Positions 10,146-17,717 of a stretch of 57,837 nucleotides of DNA are shown one piece after another. The notes beneath the pieces are model-generated. The model ran no database searches. It saw only the letters and a list, made by a program, of their open reading frames with translations, and had not been told where the DNA came from. How positions within the stretch are numbered: position 1 is the stretch's first letter; every line of letters begins with the position of its first letter. This DNA comes from JAKFDI01 sp044508835 (lineage in GTDB: Bacteria; Pseudomonadota; Gammaproteobacteria; Burkholderiales; Burkholderiaceae_C), in the NCBI GenBank assembly GCA_044508835.1, contig JBIQHD010000030.1, positions 1-57,837 of the forward strand, read 5' to 3'. The translations under genes were made by a program, and so were the position numbers.

Positions 10146-11282
10146 ATGGGTTTGGAGATCCTGGGGATCATGTCGGACTTGAGCATCGGCCTCGAATCTC
10201 TCGAGCGCAGCCAGTCGCAACTTTCTGTGTCCACCTATTTCGACGCGGCCCTGTTCCGCAGCGAGATGGAGCTCATCTTCGATGGCGGGCCGCGCTACGT
10301 CGGCCACGCCCTGGCCGTGCCGGAGATCGGCGACTACCACGCCCTGGCCCACGAGGGCGAGGGCCGCGCGCTGGTGCGCACGCCGAACGGCGTGGAGCTG
10401 ATCTCCAACGTGTGCCGCCACCGCCAGGCCGTGATGCTGCAGGGCCGCGGCAACACGCGCAGCAACATCGTGTGCCCGCTGCACCGCTGGACCTACGACC
10501 TGCAGGGCGAGCTGCTCGGCGCGCCGCATTTCGCCGAGGACCCCTGCCTGAACCTGCGCAACTACCCGACGCGCGAATGGAACGGCCTGGTGTTCGAGGA
10601 CAACGGCCGCGACATCGCCGCCGACCTGGCCACGCTGAACGGCAAGGCCGACCTCGACTTCAGCGGCTACGTGCTCGACCGCGTGCAGATGCACGAGTGC
10701 GACTACAACTGGAAGACCTTCATCGAGGTCTACCTCGAGGACTACCACGTCGGCCCGTTCCACCCCGGCCTCGGCCAGTTCGTCACCTGCGACGACCTGC
10801 GCTGGGAGTTCGGCGCCCACCATTCGGTGCAGACGGTGGGCATCAACAACGCCCTCGCCAAGGCCGGCTCGCCCGTCTACCGCAAGTGGCACGACGCCGT
10901 GCTGGCGCTCGGCAACGGCGCGCCGCCGCGGCAGGGCGCGATCTGGCTCACCTACTACCCGAACCTGATGGTCGAGTGGTACCCGAACGTGCTGGTGGTC
11001 TCCACGCTGTACCCCAAGGGGCCGCAGAAGACGCTCAACGTGGTGGAGTACTTCTACCCCGAGGAGATCGCCGCCTTCGAGCGCGAGTTCGTCGAGGCGC
11101 AGCAGGCCGCGTACTGGGAGACCTGCGTCGAGGACGACGAGATCGCCCTGCGCATGGACGCCGGCCGCCGCGCGCTGATGGAGCGCGGCGACGACGAGGT
11201 CGGCCCCTACCAGAGCCCGATGGAAGACGGCATGCAGCACTTCCACGAGTGGTACCGCCGGGCGATGAAGCAGCGCGCCTGA
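10146..11282 (+). CDS. Rieske non-haem iron oxygenase, alpha-subunit type
   Basis: Ring-hydroxylating or demethylating oxygenase catalytic subunit, 378 residues. The N-terminal Rieske domain has CxH (CRHRQ, near 89) and CxxH (CPLHRW, near 110) for the [2Fe-2S] cluster. The C-terminal catalytic domain has NWKTFIEVYLEDYHVGPFH near residue 195, with the likely mononuclear iron histidines. I chose the ATG at 10146 because AAGGGGG lies upstream; 10170 is an alternative. TACAAT at 10073-10078 could be a -10 box. No reductase, ferredoxin or beta subunit is nearby, so the substrate is unknown and electron partners must be encoded elsewhere. Confidence 0.88.
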   Translation: MGLEILGIMSDLSIGLESLERSQSQLSVSTYFDAALFRSEMELIFDGGPRYVGHALAVPEIGDYHALAHEGEGRALVRTPNGVELISNVCRHRQAVMLQGRGNTRSNIVCPLHRWTYDLQGELLGAPHFAEDPCLNLRNYPTREWNGLVFEDNGRDIAADLATLNGKADLDFSGYVLDRVQMHECDYNWKTFIEVYLEDYHVGPFHPGLGQFVTCDDLRWEFGAHHSVQTVGINNALAKAGSPVYRKWHDAVLALGNGAPPRQGAIWLTYYPNLMVEWYPNVLVVSTLYPKGPQKTLNVVEYFYPEEIAAFEREFVEAQQAAYWETCVEDDEIALRMDAGRRALMERGDDEVGPYQSPMEDGMQHFHEWYRRAMKQRA

Positions 11283-11354
11283 CGCCGCCGGCGGCGCACC
11301 GGGTCTTGGCCGGCCCGGGCGCCGCGAACCGGCCGCCGCGGGCAGAATCGGGCG

Positions 11355-12242
11355 ATGTCCGCGCCCTGGCTGATGGTCTGTTCGTCGTTCCTCTTCGCCG
11401 TGATGGGCGTGTGCGTCAAGCTCGCCTCCGAGCAGTACGGCCTGGGCGAGATCGTGTTCTACCGCGGGCTCACCGGCTCGCTGATGCTGGCCGTGCTGTG
11501 CCGCCTGCGCGGCGGCTCGCTCGTCACCCGCGTGCCGGCAATGCACCTGTGGCGCGGCATCGTCGGCGTGACGGCGCTGAGCCTGTGGTTCTACGCCATC
11601 GGCGGGCTGCCGCTGGCCACCGCGGTGACGCTGAACTACATGTCGTCCATCTGGATGGCCATGTTCCTGATCGGCGGGGCCGTGATGCTGGGCCGCTCGC
11701 GGGTGGACTGGCGGCTCTTCGCCACCGTGCTGATCGGCTTCGCCGGCGTCGCGCTGGTGCTGCGCCCGACGGTGGAGCGCGAGCAGCTCTGGCACGGCCT
11801 CGTCGGCCTGCTGTCGGGAATGATCTCGGCCATGGCCTACCTGCAGCTCGCCGCCCTCGGGCGCGCCGGCGAGCCGGAGTACCGCACGGTGTTCTACTTC
11901 TCGCTCATGGGCGCGGCCGGCGGCATCGGCATCAGCCTGTGGAGCGGCTGGCATGCCCACACCTTCGGCGGGCTGCTGCTCCTGCTGTCCGTGGGCGTGT
12001 CGGCCACCGTCGCGCAGCTGATGATGACGCGCGCCTACGCCACCGGGCGCACGCTGGTCAACGCCTGCCTGAACTACCTCGGCATCGCCTGGGCCTTCGG
12101 CTTCGGCGTGCTGCTGTTCGACGACCCGGTCACCTGGATGGCGATCGGCGGCATGGTGCTCATCGTCGGCGCCGGCCTCGGCGCCACGCAGCTGCGCAGC
12201 CGCGGCGCGGGCGCCGACGTGCCGACCACGACCGAGTCCTGA
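11355..12242 (+). CDS. EamA/DMT-family transporter
   Basis: 295-residue inner-membrane protein with about ten hydrophobic segments in two repeated EamA halves, the standard drug/metabolite transporter layout. WLMVCSSFLFAVMGVCVK opens the first half and LIGFAGVALVLRPT ends it. A conserved arginine pattern (FYRGLTG) follows the second helix. The substrate cannot be read from the sequence. It lies 72 bp after the Rieske gene and 25 bp before a sulfurtransferase, so the three may form one transcription unit. Confidence 0.9.
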   Translation: MSAPWLMVCSSFLFAVMGVCVKLASEQYGLGEIVFYRGLTGSLMLAVLCRLRGGSLVTRVPAMHLWRGIVGVTALSLWFYAIGGLPLATAVTLNYMSSIWMAMFLIGGAVMLGRSRVDWRLFATVLIGFAGVALVLRPTVEREQLWHGLVGLLSGMISAMAYLQLAALGRAGEPEYRTVFYFSLMGAAGGIGISLWSGWHAHTFGGLLLLLSVGVSATVAQLMMTRAYATGRTLVNACLNYLGIAWAFGFGVLLFDDPVTWMAIGGMVLIVGAGLGATQLRSRGAGADVPTTTES

Positions 12243-12267
12243 CTTCCCTGGATTCCCTGGAGCCGCG

Positions 12268-13122
12268 ATGACGACACCCCGCTACACCACGCTCATCGAC
12301 GCCGAGGCGCTGCAAGACCTGATGCGCGAGCGCGCGCCGCTCGTCGTGCTCGACGCCAGCTTCGACCTCGCCGACCCCGCGGCCGGCGAGCGCCAGTTCA
12401 TCGAGGCTCACGTGCCCGGGGCGCAGTACGTGCACCTGGAGCGCGACCTCTCGGGCCCCAGGACCGGCCGCAACGGCCGGCATCCGCTGCCCTCGCGGGA
12501 GTCCTTCGCGCGCACGGCCGCGGCGCTGGGCATCACGCCGGGCACGCAGGTCGTCGTCTACGACCGCCAGGGCGCCACCTATGCCGGCCGCGCCTGGTGG
12601 ATGCTGCGCTGGATCGGCCACGGCCCGGTGGCCGTGCTCGACGGCGGCTTCGCCGCCTGGCGGGCGGCGGGCGGCGAATCGGCGGGCGGCGCGCAGATCC
12701 GGTCGGGCGTCGCGGCGTACCCGCTGCCGCCGGCGACGATGCCCAGCGTCGACGCCGACGAGCTGCTGCGCAGGCTCGGCAGCGTCCGGCTCGTCGACGC
12801 ACGCGCCGCCGAGCGCTACCGCGGCGAGGTCGAGCCGCTGGACGCGCGCGCCGGCCACATCCCCGGGGCGCTCAACCGCTTCTTCCAGGACAACCTGGCG
12901 GGCGACGGCCGCTTCAAGCCGGCCGGGGAACTGCGGCGCGAGTTCACCGCCCTGCTCGGCACGGAGGACGGCGCCGGCGTCGTCCACCAGTGCGGCTCCG
13001 GCGTGACCGCCTGCCACAACCTGCTGGCGATGGAGGTCGCCGGCCTGCCCGGCTCGGCGCTCTACCCCGGCTCGTGGAGCGAATGGTCGTCCGACCCGGC
13101 GCGGCCCATGGCCCAGGGCTGA
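12268..13122 (+). CDS. sseA: tandem-rhodanese sulfurtransferase (thiosulfate / 3-mercaptopyruvate type)
   Basis: 284-residue protein with two rhodanese domains: an inactive N-terminal one (about 10-140, containing VVVYDRQGATYAGRAWWML) and a C-terminal one with the active-site loop HQCGSGVTAC near residues 240-250. CGSGVTA resembles the CGSGVTA loop of 3-mercaptopyruvate sulfurtransferases more than the CRKGVT loop of thiosulfate sulfurtransferase, so I favour the former. It transfers sulfane sulfur to thiol acceptors or cyanide. There is no signal peptide, so it is cytoplasmic and separate from the Sox cycle. Confidence 0.92.
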   Translation: MTTPRYTTLIDAEALQDLMRERAPLVVLDASFDLADPAAGERQFIEAHVPGAQYVHLERDLSGPRTGRNGRHPLPSRESFARTAAALGITPGTQVVVYDRQGATYAGRAWWMLRWIGHGPVAVLDGGFAAWRAAGGESAGGAQIRSGVAAYPLPPATMPSVDADELLRRLGSVRLVDARAAERYRGEVEPLDARAGHIPGALNRFFQDNLAGDGRFKPAGELRREFTALLGTEDGAGVVHQCGSGVTACHNLLAMEVAGLPGSALYPGSWSEWSSDPARPMAQG

Positions 13123-13232
13123 GGATCGATCGGGCCCGAGGCTTGACGGCCCGCAAGCCCCCGGCCTACGCTGGCACGACACTCCCCCCGAGGGCGTGAC
13201 CGATTTCCACCAGTGCAACTCCGGAGGTGACC

Positions 13233-13667
13233 ATGTTCCAACGCATTCTTGTCCCGACCGACGGCTCCGACATCACCGCCAAGGCGGTGCAGACGGGCAT
13301 CAGCCTCGCCAAGGCGGTGGGCGCGACGCTGCACACCATCAGCGTGAAGGAGCCCTTCCCCTACAGCGCCATCTCGGAGATGCAGCCCACGCCGCCGCAG
13401 GAGTTCTTCGACGCGCAGGAGCGCATCGCCAGCCAGCGCGTGAAGGACGTGCTCGCGGCCTGCGAGGCGGCGGCCGTGCCCTGCGAGGGCCACACGGTGG
13501 AGGCGCTGCACCCCTGGGAGGCCATCATCGACCACGCCAAGGAGAAGGGCTGCGACCTGCTGGTGATGGCCTCGCACGGGCGGCGCGGCGTGTCGGCCCT
13601 GCTGCTGGGCAGCGAGACGCAGAAGGTGCTGACGCACAGCGCGATTCCCGTGCTCGTGGTCCGCTGA
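13233..13667 (+). CDS. universal stress protein, UspA family
   Basis: 144-residue single-domain Usp. It opens with FQRILVPTDGSDITAKAVQ and ends with MASHGRRGVSALLLGSETQ plus VLTHSAIPVLVV, the nucleotide-binding G-x2-G-x6-GS pattern of ATP-binding Usps. CCGGAGGTGACC directly precedes the ATG at 13233; an in-frame GTG 6 bp earlier overlaps this ribosome site and is less likely. Its role in stress survival is family knowledge only. A dispersed repeat begins right after the stop. Confidence 0.93.
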   Translation: MFQRILVPTDGSDITAKAVQTGISLAKAVGATLHTISVKEPFPYSAISEMQPTPPQEFFDAQERIASQRVKDVLAACEAAAVPCEGHTVEALHPWEAIIDHAKEKGCDLLVMASHGRRGVSALLLGSETQKVLTHSAIPVLVVR

Positions 13668-13670
13668 CCC

Positions 13671-13728
13671 GGCGAACGCCGCGGACCCGGCTCCGCCGGT
13701 CCGCTGGCGTGCCCCCTCGATGGGGCGC
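13671..13728 (+). repeat. dispersed GC-rich repeat, copy 1
   Basis: Begins GGCGAACGCCGCGGACCCGG, continues CTCCGCCGGTCCGCTGGCG and ends in a CCCCCTCGATGGGG hairpin. An inverted copy lies at 42881-42962. The core also forms a stem CGGACC/GGTCCG. It fills the space between the Usp gene and the converging ZIP gene and may act as a 3'-end element. Confidence 0.75.
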
Positions 13729-13736
13729 AGGCCGAT

Positions 13737-14522
13737 CTAGTGCGTATGCGGCAGCGAATGCGACGCCAGCACCACGATCAGCAGCCCGCCGCCGAGCCAC
13801 AGCAGCTGCGCCGCCGTGTCGCGCAGCGAGAGGCGGTGCTGCAGCTGGGGGATGAGGTCCGCCACGGCCACGTAGATGAAGCTGCTCGCCGCGATGACGA
13901 GCAGGTAGGGGAACAGCGCCTCCCACGGCCCGACGACGAAGTAGCCGAGCACCCCGCCGGCCACGGCCGACAGGCCGGAGGCCGCGTTGTAGAGCAGCGC
14001 CTTGCGCCGTGAGAAGCCGGCGTTGAGCAGCACGATGTAGTCGCCCACCTCCTGCGGGATCTCGTGGGCGATCACCGCCAGCGCGGTCACCACGCCGAGC
14101 TGCGTGTCGGCGAGGAAGGCGGCGGCGATGATCACGCCGTCGCAGAAGTTGTGGATGCTGTCGCCCATCAGCACCGACCAGCCGCCGCGCCCGGCCTGCT
14201 GGCGGTCGAAGCCGTGGTGATGGTGGTGGTCGTCGCCCTCGTGGTGGTGCTGGTGGCGGTACAGCTCGGCCTTCTCGAGCAGGAAGAACACCAGCAGCCC
14301 CACCAGCAGCGCCGCGAACAGGCTTTGCGGGCTCGCGCCGTGCGCCTCCTCGAAGGCCTCGGGCAGCACGTTGAGCAGCGCCGTGCCGAGCAGCACGCCC
14401 GCCGAGAGGCTGACCAGATGGCGTACCACGCGCGACAGCACGCCCACCGTGAGGCTGGCGGCCACCAGCACCGAGAGCAGGCCGCCGGCCAGGGTGGCGA
14501 GAACGATGTACGTGAGAGTCAT
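13737..14522 (-). CDS. ZIP-family divalent metal transporter
   Basis: 261-residue inner-membrane protein with eight hydrophobic segments. Between the third and fourth is a histidine-rich loop (YRHQHHHEGDDHHHHH), and the fourth and fifth segments carry the ZIP metal-site signatures DSIHNFCDGVIIAAA and VIAHEIPQEVGDYIVL. It should import zinc or another divalent metal. I place the start at 14522, before the first membrane helix (MTLTYIVLATL); an in-frame ATG at 14555 would add 11 residues. No metal regulator or clear Zur-like site is visible. Confidence 0.93.
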   Translation of the reverse strand: MTLTYIVLATLAGGLLSVLVAASLTVGVLSRVVRHLVSLSAGVLLGTALLNVLPEAFEEAHGASPQSLFAALLVGLLVFFLLEKAELYRHQHHHEGDDHHHHHGFDRQQAGRGGWSVLMGDSIHNFCDGVIIAAAFLADTQLGVVTALAVIAHEIPQEVGDYIVLLNAGFSRRKALLYNAASGLSAVAGGVLGYFVVGPWEALFPYLLVIAASSFIYVAVADLIPQLQHRLSLRDTAAQLLWLGGGLLIVVLASHSLPHTH

Positions 14523-14589
14523 GCAGGCATCCGGCAGCAACGAAACAGGCCGCATCAGCGGCCTGTCGGTGAAGGGGTCGTGAAGGGAC

Positions 14590-15462
14590 TCAGGCGACGC
14601 CGTTCTGCCGGAACCACGCGACGCAGCGCTTCCAGCCGTCCTCGGCGGCTTCCTTGCGGTAGCTCGGCCGGTAGTCGGCGTGGAAGGCGTGCGGCGTATC
14701 CGGGTAGACGACGAACTCCGACTTCTTCGCGTTGGCGTTCCCCGAGGCCAACGCCGTTTTCATCTTATCGACCGTGTCAAGCGGGATGCCGGTGTCGGCG
14801 CCGCCGTACAGGCCCAGCACCGGCGCGTTCAGGCCGGCCGCGACGTCGACCGGGTGCCTGGGCTGCAGCGCCGAGGCGTTGCCCGCCAGGCGCCCGTACC
14901 ACGCCACGCCGGCCTTCACGCCGGGGTTGTGCGCCGTGTAGAGCCAGGTGATGCGCCCGCCCCAGCAGAAGCCGGTGATGCCCAGCTTCGCGGTGTCGCC
15001 GCCGTTGGCCTTGGCCCAGGCCACGGCCGCGTCGAGGTCGCCCATGACCTGCGCGTCGGGCACCTGGCCGACGACCTCGCTCATCAGCTTGGGGATGTCG
15101 GTGTAGGCCTTCGCGTCGCCCTGGCGCACGAACAGCTCGGGCGCGATGGCGAGGTAGCCGAGCTTGGCGAAGCGCCGCGCCACGTCGGCGATGTGCTCGT
15201 GCACGCCGAAGATCTCCGACACCACCAGCACCACCGGCAGGCCGGTCTTGCCCGCCGGCATGGCGCGGTAGGCCGGCATGTCGAAGCTGCCGGACCGGAT
15301 GCTGACCGGCCCGGCCGTCAGGCCGGTGCTGTCGGTCGACACGGCCTGCGCCGTCACCGGCAGCACGGCCGCGGCGAAGCCGCTGCCGACGGTGGTCTGG
15401 ACGAAATCGCGGCGGGTGTAGTCGCGCGTGCGGGTCGGGCTTTGGATCTCATCGACAGGCAT
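14590..15462 (-). CDS. Tat-exported dienelactone hydrolase family protein
   Basis: 290-residue alpha/beta hydrolase. The nucleophile elbow GFCWGG carries Cys, the acid Asp is in YGGADTGIP, and the His is in TPHAFHADY, the Cys-Asp-His triad of dienelactone hydrolases. The N-terminus has a twin-arginine signal (TRRDFVQTTVGSGFAAAVLP), so it should be exported folded to the periplasm, unlike the classical cytoplasmic enzyme. AAGGAGAG precedes the ATG at 15462; the reading frame stays open far upstream but without coding support. The substrate is unknown. Divergent from ppx. Confidence 0.92.
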   Translation of the reverse strand: MPVDEIQSPTRTRDYTRRDFVQTTVGSGFAAAVLPVTAQAVSTDSTGLTAGPVSIRSGSFDMPAYRAMPAGKTGLPVVLVVSEIFGVHEHIADVARRFAKLGYLAIAPELFVRQGDAKAYTDIPKLMSEVVGQVPDAQVMGDLDAAVAWAKANGGDTAKLGITGFCWGGRITWLYTAHNPGVKAGVAWYGRLAGNASALQPRHPVDVAAGLNAPVLGLYGGADTGIPLDTVDKMKTALASGNANAKKSEFVVYPDTPHAFHADYRPSYRKEAAEDGWKRCVAWFRQNGVA

Positions 15463-15573
15463 GGAGGCTCTCCTTCGCGGCAGGACGGAGGCGCATTCTA
15501 GGAATCCGGCGCCGCCCCTGCCGGACGCGCGTGGTTCACGGGACGGCCGCGGTTTCCCTCGACAATCGGCGCC

Positions 15574-17124
15574 ATGACTTTCCCCGTCGCCGCGAGCCCC
15601 GCCGTCCCTTCCGAATCCGCTCCCTCCTGGCCCGCCGGCCGGTTCGCCGCGGTGGACATCGGCTCCAACAGCTTCCGCCTCGAGATCGGCCAGCTCGTGG
15701 CGGGCAAGTACCGCCGCGTCGACTACCTGAAGGAGACCGTGCGCCTGGGCGCGGGGCTCGACGCCGACGGCATGCTCGGCGAGGCCGCCGCCGAGCGCGG
15801 CCTCGCCTGCCTGGCGGGCTTCGCCGAGCGCCTGCGCGGCTGCCCGCCGCACCAGGCGCGCGCCGTGGCGACGCAGACGCTGCGCGAGGCGCGCAACCGC
15901 GACGCCTTCATCGAGCGCGCGCAGCGTGCGCTGGGCCTGCCCATCGAGGTGATCTCGGGCCGCGAGGAGGCGCGCCTCATCTTCGCCGGCGTGGCGCGGC
16001 TGCAGAGCTCGCGCCGCCAGCGGCTGGTGGTCGACATCGGCGGGCGCTCCACCGAGATGATCCTCGGGCGCGGCACCACGCCGCTGCGCGCCGAGTCCTT
16101 CGGCATCGGCAGCGTCAGCCTGTCGATGAAGTACTTCGGCGACGGCCGCTTCACCGAAGCCGCCTTCCGCGCCGCGCAGGTGGCCGCCGGCGCCGAGCTC
16201 GAGGAGGCGCTCGACGACTTCGCGCCGCGGCACTGGCGCGAGGCGCTGGGCTCCTCCGGCACGGCCGGCGCGGTGTCGCAGATGCTGGCCGCGGCCGGCG
16301 TCACCGACGGCCGCATCACGCCGGACAGCCTGCGCTGGCTGATCGAGCAATGCCTGCGCGCCGGCCACATCGACCGGCTCGACCTGCCGGGCCTGAAGGA
16401 CGACCGCCGGCCGGTGATCGCCGGCGGCTTGGCCATCCTCTACACCCTGGCGGTGCACTTCGGCATCGACGAGCTCGTGCCCACGCGCGGCGCGCTGCGC
16501 CAGGGCGTGATCTTCGACCTGCACGAGCGGCTGCAGCCGGACGCCGAGCGCGGCCGCGCGCACGACATGCGCGACGGCTCGGTGCAGGCGCTGCAGCAGC
16601 GCTTCGGCGTCGACCTGCGCCAGGCCGAGCGCGTGAGCCGGCTGGCCGCCGCCCTGTACGAGCAGACCGGCCCCGAGGGCGGCGAGGCCGGCCGCGAGGC
16701 GCGGCGCGAGCTGCGCTGGGCGGCGCAGCTGCACGAGGTGGGCATGATGATCTCGCACCACGACCACCACCGCCACAGCGCCTACGTGCTGGCCAACGCC
16801 GACGCGGCGGGCTTCTCGCAATCGCAGCAGCGCCGCCTGGCCGACCTGGTGCTGGCGCAGCGCGGCGGCCTGCGCAAGATGGAGGCGAGCCTCGCCGAGC
16901 CGGCGTTCGCGTGGCAGGCGCTGTGCCTGCGGCTGGCGGTGATCCACTGCCACGCGCGCACGACGGTCGATGCCTCCGCGCTGGCGCTGCACCGCCGCGA
17001 CGGCGAGGCCACGCTGCAGGTGCCGCCCGCCTGGGCCGAGGCGCGCCCGCGCACGCTGCACCTGCTGCGGGAGGAGGCCGCCGCCTGGGAGCGCGGGCCG
17101 CTGAAGCTCGCGATCCGTTGCTGA
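15574..17124 (+). CDS. ppx: exopolyphosphatase / pppGpp phosphohydrolase
   Basis: 516-residue Ppx/GppA protein of the actin-like ATPase fold. AAVDIGSNSFRLEIG (about 28-42) and VVDIGGRSTEMILGRG are the two phosphate-binding signatures. The C-terminal half is an HD-type helical domain (ELRWAAQLHEVGMMISHHDHH). It releases phosphate from the ends of polyphosphate and may act on pppGpp. ppk, which makes polyphosphate, is 0.6 kb away on the other strand with sixA between. A long GC-rich hairpin separates it from sixA. Confidence 0.95.
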   Translation: MTFPVAASPAVPSESAPSWPAGRFAAVDIGSNSFRLEIGQLVAGKYRRVDYLKETVRLGAGLDADGMLGEAAAERGLACLAGFAERLRGCPPHQARAVATQTLREARNRDAFIERAQRALGLPIEVISGREEARLIFAGVARLQSSRRQRLVVDIGGRSTEMILGRGTTPLRAESFGIGSVSLSMKYFGDGRFTEAAFRAAQVAAGAELEEALDDFAPRHWREALGSSGTAGAVSQMLAAAGVTDGRITPDSLRWLIEQCLRAGHIDRLDLPGLKDDRRPVIAGGLAILYTLAVHFGIDELVPTRGALRQGVIFDLHERLQPDAERGRAHDMRDGSVQALQQRFGVDLRQAERVSRLAAALYEQTGPEGGEAGREARRELRWAAQLHEVGMMISHHDHHRHSAYVLANADAAGFSQSQQRRLADLVLAQRGGLRKMEASLAEPAFAWQALCLRLAVIHCHARTTVDASALALHRRDGEATLQVPPAWAEARPRTLHLLREEAAAWERGPLKLAIRC

Positions 17125-17143
17125 CGGCCCGGCCGCCGGGCCG
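17125..17143. terminator. hairpin between converging ppx and sixA
   Basis: Perfect 8-bp arms CGGCCCGG / CCGGGCCG with a 3-base loop, filling the gap between the two stop codons. There is no T-tract on either side, so terminator function is plausible but unproven. Confidence 0.4.
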
Positions 17144-17144
17144 C

Positions 17145-17606
17145 CTACAGGCAGTCGGCCGCCTGCACCGCCTGCAGCAGCACCTGCGCGCCGCCCTCGC
17201 GGTCGCGCCGGCGCAGCCACCACACGGCGCCCTTCTTCAGCGTCCAGTACTGCGGCTCGCCGCACATCAGCAGCGCCGCCACCTGCCCGAGCGTGGGCTG
17301 GTGGCCGACGACGAGCACCGGCTCGCTTGCCCCGGGCCAGCGCGCCGCCTCCAGCACCGCCTCGGGCGATGCGCCGGAGACGACGGCCGGCACCGTCCTG
17401 AAGTCGCGCGCCAGCGCCCGCGCCGTCTGCTGGGTGCGCAGCGCCGGGCTCACCAGGATGCGGGTGGACTGCGCCAGGCGCTGGTTCAGCCATTCGGCCA
17501 TGCGCTGCGCCTGGCGCTCGCCCTTGGAGGTGAGCGGACGTTCGAGGTCGCTCTCGCCCTCGCGGGCGTCGCGGGCTTCGGCATGGCGCCAGAGGATCAG
17601 ATCCAT
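17145..17606 (-). CDS. sixA: phosphohistidine phosphatase SixA
   Basis: 153-residue histidine-phosphatase-fold protein. LILWRHAEARDA at the N-terminus gives the catalytic RH motif, and VVGHQPTLGQ provides the second histidine. Small size and absence of extra domains fit SixA, which dephosphorylates histidine on phosphotransfer proteins. It lies 112 bp downstream of ppk on the same strand, a common neighbour in this group, and converges on ppx. Confidence 0.93.
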   Translation of the reverse strand: MDLILWRHAEARDAREGESDLERPLTSKGERQAQRMAEWLNQRLAQSTRILVSPALRTQQTARALARDFRTVPAVVSGASPEAVLEAARWPGASEPVLVVGHQPTLGQVAALLMCGEPQYWTLKKGAVWWLRRRDREGGAQVLLQAVQAADCL

Positions 17607-17717
17607 GGTCGGCTCCTCATGCGGTTTCGCGGTCAGACGGCCGAACCGCCGCCGATGCCGCCCGGCAGGCGCGGCGCGAACGGTTCCCGTCGATAGATTG
17701 CGAATCGCCGCGGGGGT

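Noticed and set aside
14216..14260. CAC/CAT-rich repetitive stretch
   Set aside because: It encodes the histidine-rich metal loop of the ZIP transporter, so it is explained by coding function.
15463..17493. Upstream in-frame extension of the dienelactone hydrolase gene on the minus strand
   Set aside because: The extension runs antisense to ppx and is low-complexity. The ATG at 15462 has a good ribosome site and begins a Tat signal.
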